Below, piece after piece: positions 41,339-54,040 of a DNA stretch of 64,000 nt; position 1 is the first letter of the stretch; each line of letters begins with the position of its first letter. Location of the stretch: the NCBI GenBank assembly GCA_027475525.1, contig JAMWFC010000055.1, forward strand, positions 1,034,212 through 1,098,211. Direction: 5' to 3'. Made by a program: the position numbers and the translations under genes. This DNA is from Macrolepiota albuminosa. Taxonomy: Eukaryota; Basidiomycota; Agaricomycetes; Agaricales; Agaricaceae. Under the pieces are notes generated by a model that saw nothing but the letters and a program-made list of their open reading frames with translations, was not told the origin of the DNA and did no database searches.

Positions 41339-43811
41339 TCAGGTTGCCTTAATCAAACCAGCTGCCGCCTCCGTACCCGCAATCCTCTCCAACCGGAACC
41401 AATCATACTTGGAATACAATACCCGGCAAGTCACATCAGAACTCTCAACTCCCTCGTCCAGGAACGGGTACGACAACAGTTCCGTAAAGAACTGCGGATG
41501 ATCCGGTGGGCCGTAGAAGAGCAGATTGCGGATACCACGGATCTTATACCTGTATAATTGTACTGTTATTCTCTTTGCATGGAATAGGAGAACGAGGTAC
41601 ATGCCGTTTATAGAAATGGAATCGCTCGCTGATGAGGAGGAAGGATTTTTTGCCTTGGAAGAATGCCTGGCGCGCCCGTGAAATGTCTTGGTTTGTTGAA
41701 TACCTGAAGAGGATGATCAATACACGATGAGTCGAAAAGGGAAGAGAAGTTACTCTGATAAGATAGCAAAGGAAACACCAGAGTGTTTCCTGAAGTAATT
41801 TTGCACGCGGATGAAGTCGAAGGATGAGGGGATGAATACGGCAGTGTTTGCACTCTGCACAGCGGATTTTAGAACAGTTGGGAGGAGCTATATCCCATTG
41901 TCAGTGAGAGCGTCTGCGAGTAATTTGATGGCAAAACGGACCTGTGTGGTGAAATAATGGAACCGCTTGTCAGCTTCGTCTTTGGGACTCGCGCAATCGA
42001 AATGAACGAAGTTCTAGAACGTAGTTGAAATCGCTGATACCCATTCGGAAGTTGGTAAGACAGACCTGCTGGATACCTTCAGGTACACTGATAGGTGGCC
42101 AGTGTTTTTGTGTCCTGATCTTGCCTGCAACGTTGATCAGAGTATTGTTATACAACGCTCTAGCTTCAGGTGTTTCGTAGGCTGCCAAGAAGATAGATTG
42201 GCGCAGGTATGGTGCACTGGAGTATAGATTAGCATGACTTGAGCCGATGGTCTGCCACAAATCCTTACTGTCCCTCGAGATACCACGGCTTCAGGCGCGA
42301 AAAGTCAGTATCATGAGATTCCTTTGGCAATTTGTTGAGATGTGATAGAACGAACTGTTGCCAATGGTCAAAGGTCAGTCTTGAGTTTAAATGATTAGCT
42401 CACTTTGACATGGTCCCAATTTTGCATACTGAGAGCATCCAGTTGATCCACTACCAGCACTTCAATAGAAGAAAGATAATCGGCATTCCTAGAAAAGAGT
42501 TCGATCAAGTCATTCGTATAAACCAGCCACGGTTAACTCACTTTTCTTTTTCTATTGATCTCCTTAGGCCCAGGGGGGAGGCTAAAATCACGTCGCACCC
42601 ATAGAACTCTGCGAACATCTTGACGGACTTCCTAGTCAGCTTGACTCCAACTCGGAAATTGTCGTCGACGTTGCCCTTGAACGTCTCTACATGATCGGGA
42701 GGATACGTCCCAGGCTCTGCCGCTGCTAGTTTATCGATAGCCCCCGGCGGCAGACCGTACTCTGAGATGAAGCGGGCCTGATTTTCAATTTGAAATGTTG
42801 GTGAAGGGGTGTGTGATGTGATGGCATAATACCAATCAAGAGCAGAGGAGCGGAAAGGAAGAAGGAAGAGGACTGAAGGACGCGTGAAGCCTTGGTCTTG
42901 GACGTCCAGTGGTGGTTCGGCATTGGAATCGGTTTTGGCGGCATGGGCTAGCCTCTCGTTGTTCTTGAGTACTCTCCGACGTTTTCTGAAGGAACAGCTC
43001 AGCTTATGATTCAAAGTGTAATGAGAAGGCCTACTTGGTAACATGATTTATAGCATGAAGAGCAATTGCTTCTCGTACACTTTTCCGGGAGTCCAGCGGC
43101 GTACACGTGAGGTATAGATCACGTCGGGTTGAAAGGGTAGACAGGAGGTCATTTTGTAGATTCTTTTGCTCTGTTATTCATTAGGTCACAGTGGGGTTTC
43201 AACTTGCGTAGAACAAACCTGGGGTTTGTTTTGACTGTCGAGATCGAAATGGAGTGTACAATTTCTCAAGAATCTAGCAAAGAGTCAGAATCGTTCAGTG
43301 CACAAGTAAGAATGACATACGTCTATTGACGACTCGTGTTTCTCAGGAGGTACAGAATCTGCAGGTATTGAAAACACGGTGGTCCCCAGACATCCGTTCT
43401 GCGTTTTGGAAGTGTTCCAGGATTTTGTGTCAACTGCAGTCCGTGAGGATTCAGATAAGATAGGTGGGTAGTTGCCAAAATGTAGCTCATATGCGTCTAA
43501 ATTATGTACGTAAGTTTAAAATGTTTGTATAAGTATAAGCACGAACCTCTTGTATCCGAAGCATCATTTCCCTCTTCCTGAATAGTCTCCACTGTCTCCG
43601 GCGCATTGTCCTCATGCATTTCAACGTCTGTCTCGGGTGTCGAGGCTGTTTCCGAAATCCTTGCAGATTTCCGCTTGTTCAGCTTCTCGGCAGGAACGAA
43701 CACCTCTTCCTGCACTTTTCTCTTTCCAGCACGAGTGGCAGATACATTGAGAAGGGTAAGTAGGGCAGTCGTGATGGATGTGGGGTCTTGATCTTTTATC
43801 GCCATTTCCAT
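41339..43811 (-). CDS. UTP25: U3 snoRNP-associated protein Utp25
   Basis: Component of the 90S pre-ribosome needed for early 18S rRNA processing in the nucleolus; a helicase-like fold without the canonical DEAD motifs. Many exons. The N-terminus ([10 protein letters not shown]) is charged with an acidic stretch. Conserved blocks in order: [91 protein letters not shown], then [20 protein letters not shown] and [20 protein letters not shown] near the C-terminus. These are characteristic of Utp25 (Def in vertebrates). It is divergent from TOP3 with 184 bp between starts. Exon joins were not all resolved. Confidence 0.9.
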
Positions 43812-43995
43812 ACACTAAAGTAGGGATAGACAACTTTGACAGTCGCCGAAAATTCAGAAGGCCTTGGACAACAAGCCCAAATAGCACGTGGGACGCGTCG
43901 CGGATTTAGTCACGAGTCACGCGCTCGCGTGAGGGAGTACCAACTTTGTCATCGCGGTTCTCAGCGCAGTCGTCCCGTAAGACTTGGGAGACCAT
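43812..43995. promoter_or_regulatory. Divergent promoter, UTP25 / TOP3
   Basis: 184 bp between two divergent start codons; must contain both promoters. No clear TATA element. Confidence 0.45.
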
Positions 43996-46900
43996 ATGCG
44001 AGTTCTATGTGTTGCAGAAAAACCCTCGATTTCCAAGTCCATTAGTCAAATTCTTTCAGGCGGGCAGTTCAACACCGAGTTCTATGTGTTGCAGAAAAAC
44101 CCTCGATTTCCAAGTCCATTAGTCAAATTCTTTCAGGCGGGCAGTTCAACACGTGTGCCATTCACTTTCCGCATTGATTTCTGTTAACGAATATTTCTAG
44201 ACTGCGACGAGATCACCGTACATCAAGAACTACGAGTTTGATTATCACAGACTAACTCATTCTTTACCGTAACTGTGTATCGGCCATTTAACGGCGAATG
44301 ACTTTTCAGATGCGCACAGGCGATGGACTGCTTGTGATCCATTTGAGCTATTCGACGCACCGGTTGAGACATTCATTCCAACGACAAGAAAGTTATCGAA
44401 CAAAATCTTATGGCTCAAGCTAGACGCGCGGACACACTAATGATCTGGACAGACTGTGACCGGGAGGGAGAGCACATCGGAATGGAAATCGTAAATGTAT
44501 GCAGAAGAGCAAAGCGAAACATTGTCGTCAAGAGAGCACGGTTTAGCGCTATCATTGCCCAGTATGTCATATGTTCTGCAGAAGAGCAAAGCGAAACATT
44601 GTCGTCAAGAGAGCACGGTTTAGCGCTATCATTGCCCAGTATGTCATATGTTCTCGCATTAGTCTACCTCACACGTTCAGTGCAGACAAATCATCGAGCC
44701 GCGCAACATCCTGTTGAGCTCGACCGTGCACAAGCAGAATCAGTGGAAGCAAGAATAATGCTTGATCTCAAAGTTGGCTCTGCCTTTACACGCATGCAGA
44801 CGTTGATCCTTCAAAAGAGTTTTGTGCAACTGTCGGAAGGAAATAAAGTGGTATCTTATGGTCTGTTCTTCGCACTAACTCCGAGCTTTTCCTAATTACC
44901 ATTGAGTGTAGGCCCCTGCCAGTTTCCTACGCTTGGTTTCGTCGTTCAAAAGTACAATCTCGTCAAGTCTTTTGTTTCGGAGCCCTTCTGGTATATATAT
45001 CTTTCCCTTAATAGGGAGGAAGGAGAGACGGTTTTTACGTGGAAACGAGGGCACATATTTGATCGACATGTGGCTATCTCCCTTTATGACTTCGTCTTGT
45101 CTACTTTACCTAAAAATCCGGGCCGTATCCGTAAGGTTACCAAGAAGGAGACCAAGAAATGGTATGTGCGCGGCCATTCAGATAGTATTCTGCGTTCATA
45201 GCTCAGCGCCTTACCAGGAAACCATTACCTTTGACTACCGTCGAGCTTCAGAAGGCTGGTTCCAGACTCCTTCGGTTGGCACCCAAAAAAGTTCTCGATG
45301 TAAGTTGACTCGCGACACTTGCCGTCTCCACACTGATGTAAATCTTTCAGGTTGCCGAAAGTCTCTATCAACAGGGTTTTCTTTCATACCCTAGAACCGA
45401 GACTGACCAATTCGATCCTCAATTTGATTTCATGTCGTTGATTCAAAAGCAGACTGTCGACCCAACATGGGGAGCTTTTGCAAATAGGTAGGTTTTCGAT
45501 CTGACCTTCTTGTTTTGAGCCTTAATTTTGGAGTAAAGATTGACCAACGGGGATGACTTCTCTGTACCAAGGAAAGGCAAAAACAATGATAAAGCCCATC
45601 CTCCGATTCATCCCACTGCACATGCTGGTAATCTAGTAGGTGATGATAAAAGAATGTACGAGTTTATCGCTCGTCGTTTCTTGGCTTCTTGCTCGAAGGA
45701 CGCAAAAGGATGGCAGACTACTGTGGACGTTGAGTGTGGGGACGAGTACTTTTCTGCTACAGGTGCGTTTCGGACAGTGTAATGTTAGCAAGCTGTCATG
45801 TCTTTCTCTAGGCCTGGTCGTTACGGAAAAGAACTACTTGGAGGTCTATCCCTACGACAAATGGGAGGGGCACCCTTTACCTAATTTCGAAGAAAACGAG
45901 GAATTCCAACCCTCTGTTTGCGAACTCCGAGAAGGGAAAACCACAAAACCGAACCTGCTCACCGAAGCTGACCTGGTTACGTTGATGGACAAGAATGGGA
46001 TAGGTATGATCATTATCGACCAGTGCCTGCCCATAGTGACCGACTTTTGTAAGGGACGGACGCCACCATCGCACAACATATAGAAACCATTATCAATCGA
46101 AACTATGTCATCGAGAAGTTCGAAGGTCGTACTAAATACCTGGTTCCTTCTACGCTCGGTATTGGGCTTGTCGAGGGATACAATCAAATCAATCTGGGCG
46201 TAAGTTTAAGTAAACCACAGTTCCTTCTACGCTCGGTATTGGGCTTGTCGAGGGATACAATCAAATCAATCTGGGCGTAAGTTTAAGTAAACCACAGTTG
46301 AGGCGAGAGGTGAGTGTATTTCCGGTGAATGAATGAATTTAGGACCTATTTTTATATAGACTGAGCGCGACATGGTTAAGGTCTGTGAAGGGAGGATGTC
46401 CAAGGCTGATATGCTTGAGAAGACAATCGATCAATACAAGGAGATGTTCATCATTACGAAACGAGAGTTTGAGAAGGTTGTCTCCGTGAGTAACTGAGTG
46501 CTTTCGTTGAGTCTCCTCACCAAACCCAACCCGAAAACTTTCGAAGAGTGTCCGCCGTTACCTCGAAGGTAGAGCCGGTGGCGAACAAGGCCAACAAGTC
46601 AACAGAGGTGGTAGAAATGACGATGGTGGAGATGATAACAATGACGGAGGTAGGGGTGGAGGCCGAGGTGGGGGTCGAGGTACTCGTGGTGGAAGGGGGG
46701 TTGCCAGAGGGCGAAGTAAATCGGCGCCGCACTCCAAAGGTCGTGAAACAGAGGATGTGATTGTCATTGCTGACACTGACGATGGTACGTTAAAGCTATC
46801 AGCATTTTTTCCATCGTTCCAGTTGATAATCAGATGTCCCCTCTATAGACCTTGCTCCTCCACTTCGCAGCCGCACCAGCCAAGTTGGACCAAGTTCATC

Positions 46901-48194
46901 CCGTCAAAATGAACATCTGGTAATAAACAGTGCGGTTACTGAGCCCAATCGCAGTCGGCAGGTAGCAAACCCAACTGGTACTCTTTCTAGAGCCCCCTCT
47001 CTCCAACAAAATGCTATGCAGGGGGTCGACGTGAGAGGCGTGATATATTGTGATTGTGGCTCTCCTGCTATCCAGCGTGTTCACACCACCGAGTCCGCAA
47101 GCAAAGGCAAGAAATATTGGGAGTGTGGAAACAACAAAACATGCAGCTTCTACCAACGAGACGTGACCCTTAATGATCCACAAATTATTCCAACTAAGCG
47201 ACCTTATTCAGCGGTATTTGCTTCCTTTGGCTCTTGTTCGTCACTTTGATTATTGTCTTTTCAGCGTCAAGACTCAAACCCTGGAGCTGCTCGGATATGT
47301 CACTGCAATAGACCTGCGATTCGGATCTCTACTCCTGCTGAAAAAGGACGGTTGTTTTGGAAATGCGCAGGGACGCAGCATTGTGATTATTTTGCGTGGG
47401 ATAATGAACCAGAAGAAGGGCCAACAAAAGGAACTCCATCTTCTTCGCTGGGTGGTAATGAATGCTTTAAGGTCTGCCACTGTCATACTCTCGTAGTCAT
47501 TCGTTGCATTGTTCAAGACATAACTCTTTTAGTGTCATCAAACGGGACATTGGGCTTCAAGTATGTCGTCCTCTGAGGAAGGTTTCATCACAGTCCAACA
47601 GCTAATTGAAATTTCCCCTAGGTTGTCCTAACGATGGGAGTATCAGCAAAAGACTGCGAAGCTTTGGGCCTTCAGCGCACGCGAGGACACCTAATGTGAC
47701 CTGTTATAGATGTAATGAGGTAGGACATGTCAGTTCAGGTGTGTATTTCATTCCGCAACGTGTGCCTTTCTCATGTATATCTCTAGCCTGTCCCAATGGC
47801 AACGCAACGAGATCGAACATCACTCAAGGAGGTAGCATTGACGGACGCGGCGGCGAATCATCAAAAGATACTTGTTTCAAGTGTGGGAAATCTGGTCACT
47901 GGAGAAGCGGTAGGTCAAATTGCACATGGTGACAGGATCATTTTACACTTGCTGCAGAATGCCGAAATCTGGTCACTGGAGAAGCGGTAGGTCAAATTGC
48001 ACATGGTGACAGGATCATTTTACACTTGCTGCAGAATGCCGGATGACGCGTCAAATTCAACCTCCAACTTTCGCGGTGATGGAAAAGTAGAAAGAGGTCG
48101 AGGCCGACCTCGAGGTCGACCACGAGGTTCAACGAAAGCAAAACGAGACCGGGGCGCAAAGAAAAAGTCGGCGTTTGGAGCACCTGATGATTGA
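43996..48194 (+). CDS. TOP3: DNA topoisomerase III, reading frame broken as assembled
   Basis: Type IA topoisomerase that partners RecQ helicases to dissolve recombination intermediates. Toprim start MRVLCVAEKPSISKSISQIL; TDCDREGEHIG holds the acidic metal site. HRAAQHPVELDRAQ, GPCQFPTLGFVV, and SYPRTETDQF with the catalytic Tyr follow, then AHPPIHPT, NGIGTDATIAQHI and VPSTLGIGLVEGY. The tail has an RGG stretch, two GRF-type zinc fingers (YCDCGSPAI, then WECGNNKTCSFYQ; CHCNRPAIR, then WKCAGTQHCDYFAW) and two CCHC knuckles (CYRCNEVGHVS, CFKCGKSGHWRS), ending in a Lys/Arg-rich end. Four perfect 77-bp duplications and several 1-nt gaps at 44200-44700 break the frame. Removing one copy of each duplication restores the expected frame at the three downstream sites, so the real gene is probably intact. 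Confidence 0.88.
43999..44152. repeat. Perfect 2 x 77-bp tandem duplication in TOP3 exon 1
   Basis: 43999-44075 equals 44076-44152, with mismatches immediately outside. It repeats codons 2-27 of TOP3 and shifts the frame. Confidence 0.95.
44500..44653. repeat. Perfect 2 x 77-bp tandem duplication in TOP3
   Basis: 44500-44576 equals 44577-44653. It covers the exon encoding RRAKRNIVVKRARFSAIIAQ and its donor site. Confidence 0.95.
46143..46296. repeat. Perfect 2 x 77-bp tandem duplication in TOP3
   Basis: 46143-46219 equals 46220-46296 (three further chance matches follow). It duplicates the VPSTLGIGLVEGY segment; one copy alone reads straight into SLSKPQLRRE as in the family. Confidence 0.95.
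47887..48040. repeat. Perfect 2 x 77-bp tandem duplication in TOP3 3' end
   Basis: 47887-47963 equals 47964-48040. It splits the last CCHC knuckle. With one copy removed, the intron and the codons GHWRS-ECRMPDD join in frame. Confidence 0.95.
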
Positions 48195-48320
48195 CTTGGT
48201 TTCTACTATCTGTCATTCCATTGGTATTGCATCGAATAATGGATTAGATAGACTGTGAAGCAAATTTGGACACCTGATAATTAAATTGACTGCGTGTAAC
48301 ATCCATGCAGGACACCTCGG

Positions 48321-49160
48321 TCACTTTGACTCTTTCAACTCTTCTTCAACCTCGTCCTTTGGCAATCCAAAACCTGCCTCATCAAGCTTCATACCCAACT
48401 CAATTACCACTGGCTGCACCCTCGACCAGAATGTAGTCCAAGTTTCAAGATCAGAAATTGTGCCGGTTAGATACATGTCATGGATAGCTTGTAAAGCGCC
48501 AAAGATATTGAAGATATCCGGGTGTTCCCTACGAAGTGGAGAATTGAGCGGAACTGTAGACATATGGTGCACAGCAGCTCGCAGAATAATAGGAACGGCT
48601 ACTCTAGCACGACCTATTTCTGATTCTGGGGGCACTGGAGCAGTTCCAAATGCCTAGGTTACTCCGTGAGGGTCATCCTAGTAGTAAATAACGGGTACTC
48701 ACAGTCAAGAACTGTTCTCCACCTTCTGGACGAGAAAGATACAGGGCGATTTGAAAGAGCAGAGTATAAGTCAAGATTAATTTCTCCTTAGGTCCTGGGT
48801 TTGAAGAGAATAACCAAGGCGCAGACGTAGTATTCTCCAGGATGGAAATCCACTGTTCAGGCGCGGATTCTGAACCACCTTGAGTTTTAGAGGGGGTTTC
48901 ATCAGGCTCCAAGGGTTGAGCTGCGCGCAAGCTTAAGGAAGTTGTGAAAGAACGACGGTATTGATATGTTGTTACGTTTTGCAGACGAGCCTTCGGCTAG
49001 AATATCAAATCTCCCAGGTTGGGACCTTGAGGTTTGTGATAATAGTAAAGCATACCAGGCGCGTAGTGGGGCCTCTTGCGATTCCGGCATTGATGAACGA
49101 ATGCCGAAGCTTTCGTAAAGTGTTCAAAGGAACGCGGCCTACTTTTGAGACGAATGACAT
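48321..49160 (-). CDS. Unknown protein, probably mitochondrial
   Basis: Three exons, complement of 49056-49160, 48703-48996 and 48321-48653, give 243 aa with phase-0 joins. The first ~60 residues are rich in Arg, Ser and Thr with almost no acid (MSFVSKVGRVPLNTLRKLRH, YQYRRSFTTSLSLRAAQP), as in mitochondrial presequences. The body has LENTTSAPWLFSSN, a hydrophobic helix LILTYTLLFQIALYL, RVAVPIILRAAVHHM and DIFNIFGALQAIHDMYL. The acidic end is DEVEEELKESK. I do not recognise the family. Its stop is 126 bp from the convergent TOP3 stop. Confidence 0.75.
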
Positions 49161-49375
49161 GTTGAAGTACCGCTGGTCAGAACAAATTCCCACGAATCGC
49201 CGACCTCCTTTCCAGATTTAAAGCTGGCGATTATCTCGCTGTTTTCCTCTTAAGCTCTAACGCGGATTCCACAATGATAAACTCTTCTGTAAGACAGCTT
49301 TTCTCATACCACCGCATACCACCATGAGACGACTGATGACGTGAGGTCAGGCAGAATTTTAGAGAAGAAAAAGAA

Positions 49376-49456
49376 TGTCCCTAGGAGGATTCGAACTTCC
49401 GGCTTCTCGGAGCGAAATACCACAACGAGATGATTTAACCACTAATCGACAGGGAC
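49376..49456 (-). tRNA. tRNA-His (anticodon GTG) with a 9-nt intron
   Basis: 81 nt on the minus strand. Acceptor GTCCCT pairs with AGGGAC, then A. The anticodon stem TCTCG/CGAGA encloses TTGTGG, an extra TATTTCGCT, then C. Treating the 9 nt as an intron after position 37 leaves the loop TTGTGGC with anticodon GTG and a 72-nt tRNA. The B box is GTTCGAATCC. The anticodon reading rests on this intron placement. Confidence 0.85.
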
Positions 49457-49623
49457 GATGAACAATAACCGATGTACGGTATATATGGACTAAGTGTGGA
49501 TTTGGGAAAGCGGACTTGTTTGGATTTCTTTAACCGAGCCGCGTCTCCCTAACTACTCTTCCTTTTCGTCGCGGTCCACCCACGCAAGGTACACCCAGTG
49601 TTGTACTTTATTAAGGGCCGACG

Positions 49624-52600
49624 ATGCACTTGTACAACTTGACTCTCCAACCGCCTACCGCCGCTACACAGGCTATTGTCGGCAACTTTTCTGGGGCTAG
49701 GCAACAGGAGATCATCGTTTCTCATGGAACGCGTTTGGAACTTCTGCGTCCAGATGTCCAGACTGGGAAAGTATCGACAGTCATCGCAACGGACGTTTTT
49801 GGGTCTATTCGCTCTCTTGCAGCTTTTCGTTTGACCGGAGGAACTAAGGGTAAGCTGTTGTGTATACTATTTTTCATGTATACTTTTCATATGACGTCCT
49901 TTAGATTATGCGATCGTAGGCTCTGACTCGGGACGTATTATTATCCTCGACTATGACCCAAAAACTAGTACCTTTGTGAAACTCCATCAGGAGACATACG
50001 GGAAGTCAGGCGCACGGCGAATCGTTCCAGGGCAGTACTTGGCGACCGATCCAAAAGGTCGAAGTGTAATGATTTCGGCTATGGAGAAAGCAAAACTTGT
50101 ATATATTCTCAATCGTGATGCTGCGGCAAATTTGACAATATCTTCACCACTGGAAGCCCACAAGAACTCTGCTATCATCCATCATATTGTCGGCTTGGAT
50201 GTTGGCTTTGAAAATCCGTTGTTTGCTGCACTCGAAGTCGACTATACTGAGTCAGATCAGGATCCGACTGGCGAGGCATTTAACAATGCAGAAAAGGTTC
50301 GTGACCATAGTAGTCTGCATATCATAAACTAAAACATTTTGTAGATGCTTACTTATTACGAACTGGACTTGGGTCTAAACCATGTTGTCCGCAAGTGGAG
50401 TGAACCTACAGACCCACGTGCCAACCTTCTTGTTCAAGTCCCTGGTGGGCAATTGGCATCCTCAGACCGTTTTGACGGTCCATCCGGTGTTCTTGTGTGC
50501 TGTGAAGACCATATAATCTACCGACATATGGACGTACCTCAGCACCGTGTTCCAATACCGCGTCGTAGACATCCTCTTGAGGATCCTGGTCGAGGGTTAA
50601 TCATTGTGGCGGCGGTCATGCACAAGATGAAGGTGAGTCATCGAAGCAGGGGAGTTCCTCTATCTCACATTATATTTTAGGGGGCGTTTTTCTTCCTCTT
50701 GCAAAGCGAAGATGGCGATCTGTATAAAGTTACAATTGAACATGAGGAAGAGGAAGTGAAGTCGTTAAAGATCAAGTACTTTGATACCGTACCTGTTGCT
50801 TCAAGTTTGTGCATTCTTAAATCTGGTTTCCTTTTCGTTGCGTCTGAATTCGGCAATCAGTGCGTCACCCACACATTCCCTCTTGTATTATGTTGACAGC
50901 CTTTTACTAGTTTCCTCTACCAGTTCCAGAAATTAGGCGATGATGACGAAGAGCCCGAGTTTAGCTCTACTGACTACCCAAACTTCGGCATGGAGGACCC
51001 AACTACGCCACTACCTAATGCTTACTTCCGTCCCAGGCCGCTCGAGAATTTGGTTGTTGCCGATGAAATCGAGTCACTCGATCCCATAATAGATTCAAAA
51101 GTACTTAATGTGCTACCGAACTCCGATGCCCCTCAAATTTTTGCAGCGTGTGGTCGCGGTGCACGAAGTACATTCAGGACATTACGTCATGGACTAGAGG
51201 TTGAGGAATCCGTGAGCTCAGATCTCCCAGGTATTCCTAACGCTGTCTGGACTACGAAACAAAAAGAGGATGGTAATTACAATGTTCCAATAGTCTGTGT
51301 TCAGATGAGATGATATTCTTTTTTTCTTAGATCCATTTGATTCTTACATCATCTTGTCCTTCGTGAACGGAACACTCGTGCTATCAATTGGCGAAACGAT
51401 AGAAGAAGTCCAGGATACTGGTTTCCTCTCTTCAGCACCTACACTCGCTGTGCAACAAATTGGGGCTGATGCCCTCCTCCAGGTTCACCCTCACGGTATT
51501 CGTCATGTTTTGGCCGATCGACGAGTCAACGAATGGAGAGTACCTGAAGGCAAGACAATCGTTAGCGCAACGACCAACAAGAGGCAGGTCGTCGTTGCTC
51601 TGAGTTCGGCCGAGTTGGTGTACTTTGAGTTGGATTTGGATGGTCAACTCAACGAGTATCAGGATCGCAAGGCGATGGGAAGTACAGTCCTGGCTCTGAG
51701 CGTAGGCGAGGTCCCTGAGGGCAGACAGAGGACACCGTATCTGGTACAAATTCCATACTTCAATGTCCGTTCATATCTATTAACAACATGTAGGCTGTGG
51801 GTTGTGAAGACCAAACTGTCCGGATTATCTCTCTGGACCCTGAGAGCACTCTTGAAACAATCAGCTTGCAGGCATTAACGGCTCCGCCTTCCTCCATCTG
51901 TATCGCCGATATGCTCGATGCGAGTATCAACAAGTCGCAGCCAACCATGTTCGTCAACATTGGTCTTCAGAATGGTGTCTTGCTACGAACTGTCCTTGAA
52001 CCGATCAATGGTCAGCTCACGGACACACGAACTCGGTATGTACTCTCCTGTTCTTTATCGAAGGGCTGCTAATCATCATTGCTCTTAGTTTTCTTGGAAC
52101 ACGTCCAATACGACTGGTTCGAGTCCAGATCCAGCGCAATCCTGCGATACTGGCTCTTTCTTCACGTTCATGGCTCAACTACACTCACCAAAACCTCATG
52201 CACTTTACCCCACTCATTTTTGAGAACTTCGACTATGCGTGGAGTTTCTCTGCCGAACTCAGTCCGGAGGGTCTCATTGGTATCGCTGGAAGCACCCTAC
52301 GGTAAGGACAATTACTCTTCTGCTATTGTATCCTTACTAGACTGCTGAATCCAGGATTTTCCAAATACCAAAACTTGGGACGAAACTGAAGCAAGACTCC
52401 ATGCCTTTAACATACACCCCGAGAAAGTTCATCACACACCCTTCAAACCACTATTTCTACATGATTGAAGGTGATCATCGGGTAATGGGAGAGGATGCGG
52501 CAAGTAAACGTCTTAACGAACTCGTGTGTTTCTTTGGTAAATCGATGTTGCTAGGGACTGATTTATGTGCAATTAGCGTCGACAAGGAAAGACAATTGAC

Positions 52601-53898
52601 AACGAGGTCATAAATCTCCCTCCTGAATCCTTCGGCCGACCAAAGGCGCCTGCGGGAACTTGGGCGTCGGCCGTTCGAATCATCGACCCCATAGAGGTAA
52701 TGATGAACAACTACGGTGCACTTGTCAAAACTGACGGTTGTTCCTGCAAAGGCTAAAACTATCGCGTTCGTTCCACTCGATGGTAACGAAGCTGCATTCT
52801 CACTAGCAGTGGTCCCGTTTGCTGCGAGAGGCGGAGAGTTACATCTCGTCGTTGGTACTGCGGCTGATACCCTTATATCGCCTCGTTCATGCTCGAGTGG
52901 TTTCCTTCGGACATACCGATTCACAGATGATGGTGCTGGACTTGAGTTACTTCACAAGGTACTATCATCACCTCCTTTCTTGTCTTACAAGCGTATTAAC
53001 TGCCCGGTTACCAGACGGAAACAGACGACGTCCCCTTGGCACTTTTGGCTTTCCAAGGCCGTCTCGTTGCCGGAGTTGGTAAAGCTCTAAGAATCTATGA
53101 TATCGGAAAGAAGAAGCTTCTGCGAAAGGTTGAAAACAAGGTTTGTACAATTCTCCTTGTTTTGTGGCGTCAAATTTCTAATCGGTGACTCAGACGTTCT
53201 CTTCTCCAATAATTTCGCTTGCCACTCAAGGTTCACGTATTATAGTCGGAGACATGCAAGAGTCTATCTATTTTGCTGTCTACAAGCCTCCCGAAAATCG
53301 CCTTCTCATCTTCGCTGATGACAGTCAGCCGCGGTGGGTGAGTGCCATGACCATGGTGGACTACAATACTGTCGCTGCTGGTGATCGTTTCGGCAACGTC
53401 TTCGTAAACCGGTTAGATCCTAAGGTATCGGAACAAGTCGATGATGATCCAACTGGGGCTGGTATTCTTCATGAGAAAGGCATTCTCATGGGTGCGCCTC
53501 ACAAAACAAAACTCCTGACGCATTATCATGTGGGAGACATTGTCACCTCGATCCACAAGGTTTCTCTAGTTGCTGGTGGTCGTGAAGTCCTTCTTTACAC
53601 CGGTCTCCATGGCACGATCGGAATCTTGATCCCTTTTATTTCCAAAGAAGACGTCGATTTCTTCTCGACGCTCGAACAGCACATGCGGACAGAGCAGAGC
53701 AGTTTGGTGGGCAGGGATCAACTAAGCTTCCGAGGCTACTACGTCCCAGTGAAGGCGACCGTCGACGGAGACTTGTGTGAGACTTATGCGAGGTTACCTG
53801 CTGCAAAGCAGAGCTCCATCGCCGGCGAATTGGATAGAACGATCGGCGAAGTGTTGAAGAAGCTGGAACAGCTAAGAGTAACGGGTAGTGGGTTCTAG
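49624..53898 (+). CDS. RSE1: Splicing factor 3b subunit 3 (Rse1/SF3b130)
   Basis: Beta-propeller scaffold of the SF3b complex in U2 snRNP, needed for branch-point recognition. The N-terminus [20 protein letters not shown], then [13 protein letters not shown] and [19 protein letters not shown], is diagnostic. [80 protein letters not shown] and FGIDGMEDP-type spacing follow in order. Late segments include [48 protein letters not shown] and the end [14 protein letters not shown]. About a dozen exons with small introns. Length agrees with the ~1200-aa family. The short upstream interval carries tRNA-His on the other strand. Confidence 0.95.
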
Positions 53899-54040
53899 TA
53901 TGTAGTATATAGTATAATGCTTTCCTTGTTATAAACATATGTATGCAATATTGCCATTTTTCTGTTGTTGTGTGAGACGGAAGTAAATACATGTCTGCCC
54001 TTTAAAAAGGAGTGATCCGACACCACGATCTTATACTGTC

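Noticed and set aside
46200..46222. A very short intron after GYNQINLG in TOP3
   Set aside because: The bases read on as VSLSKPQLRRE, which the family has; no intron is needed once the 77-bp duplication is collapsed.
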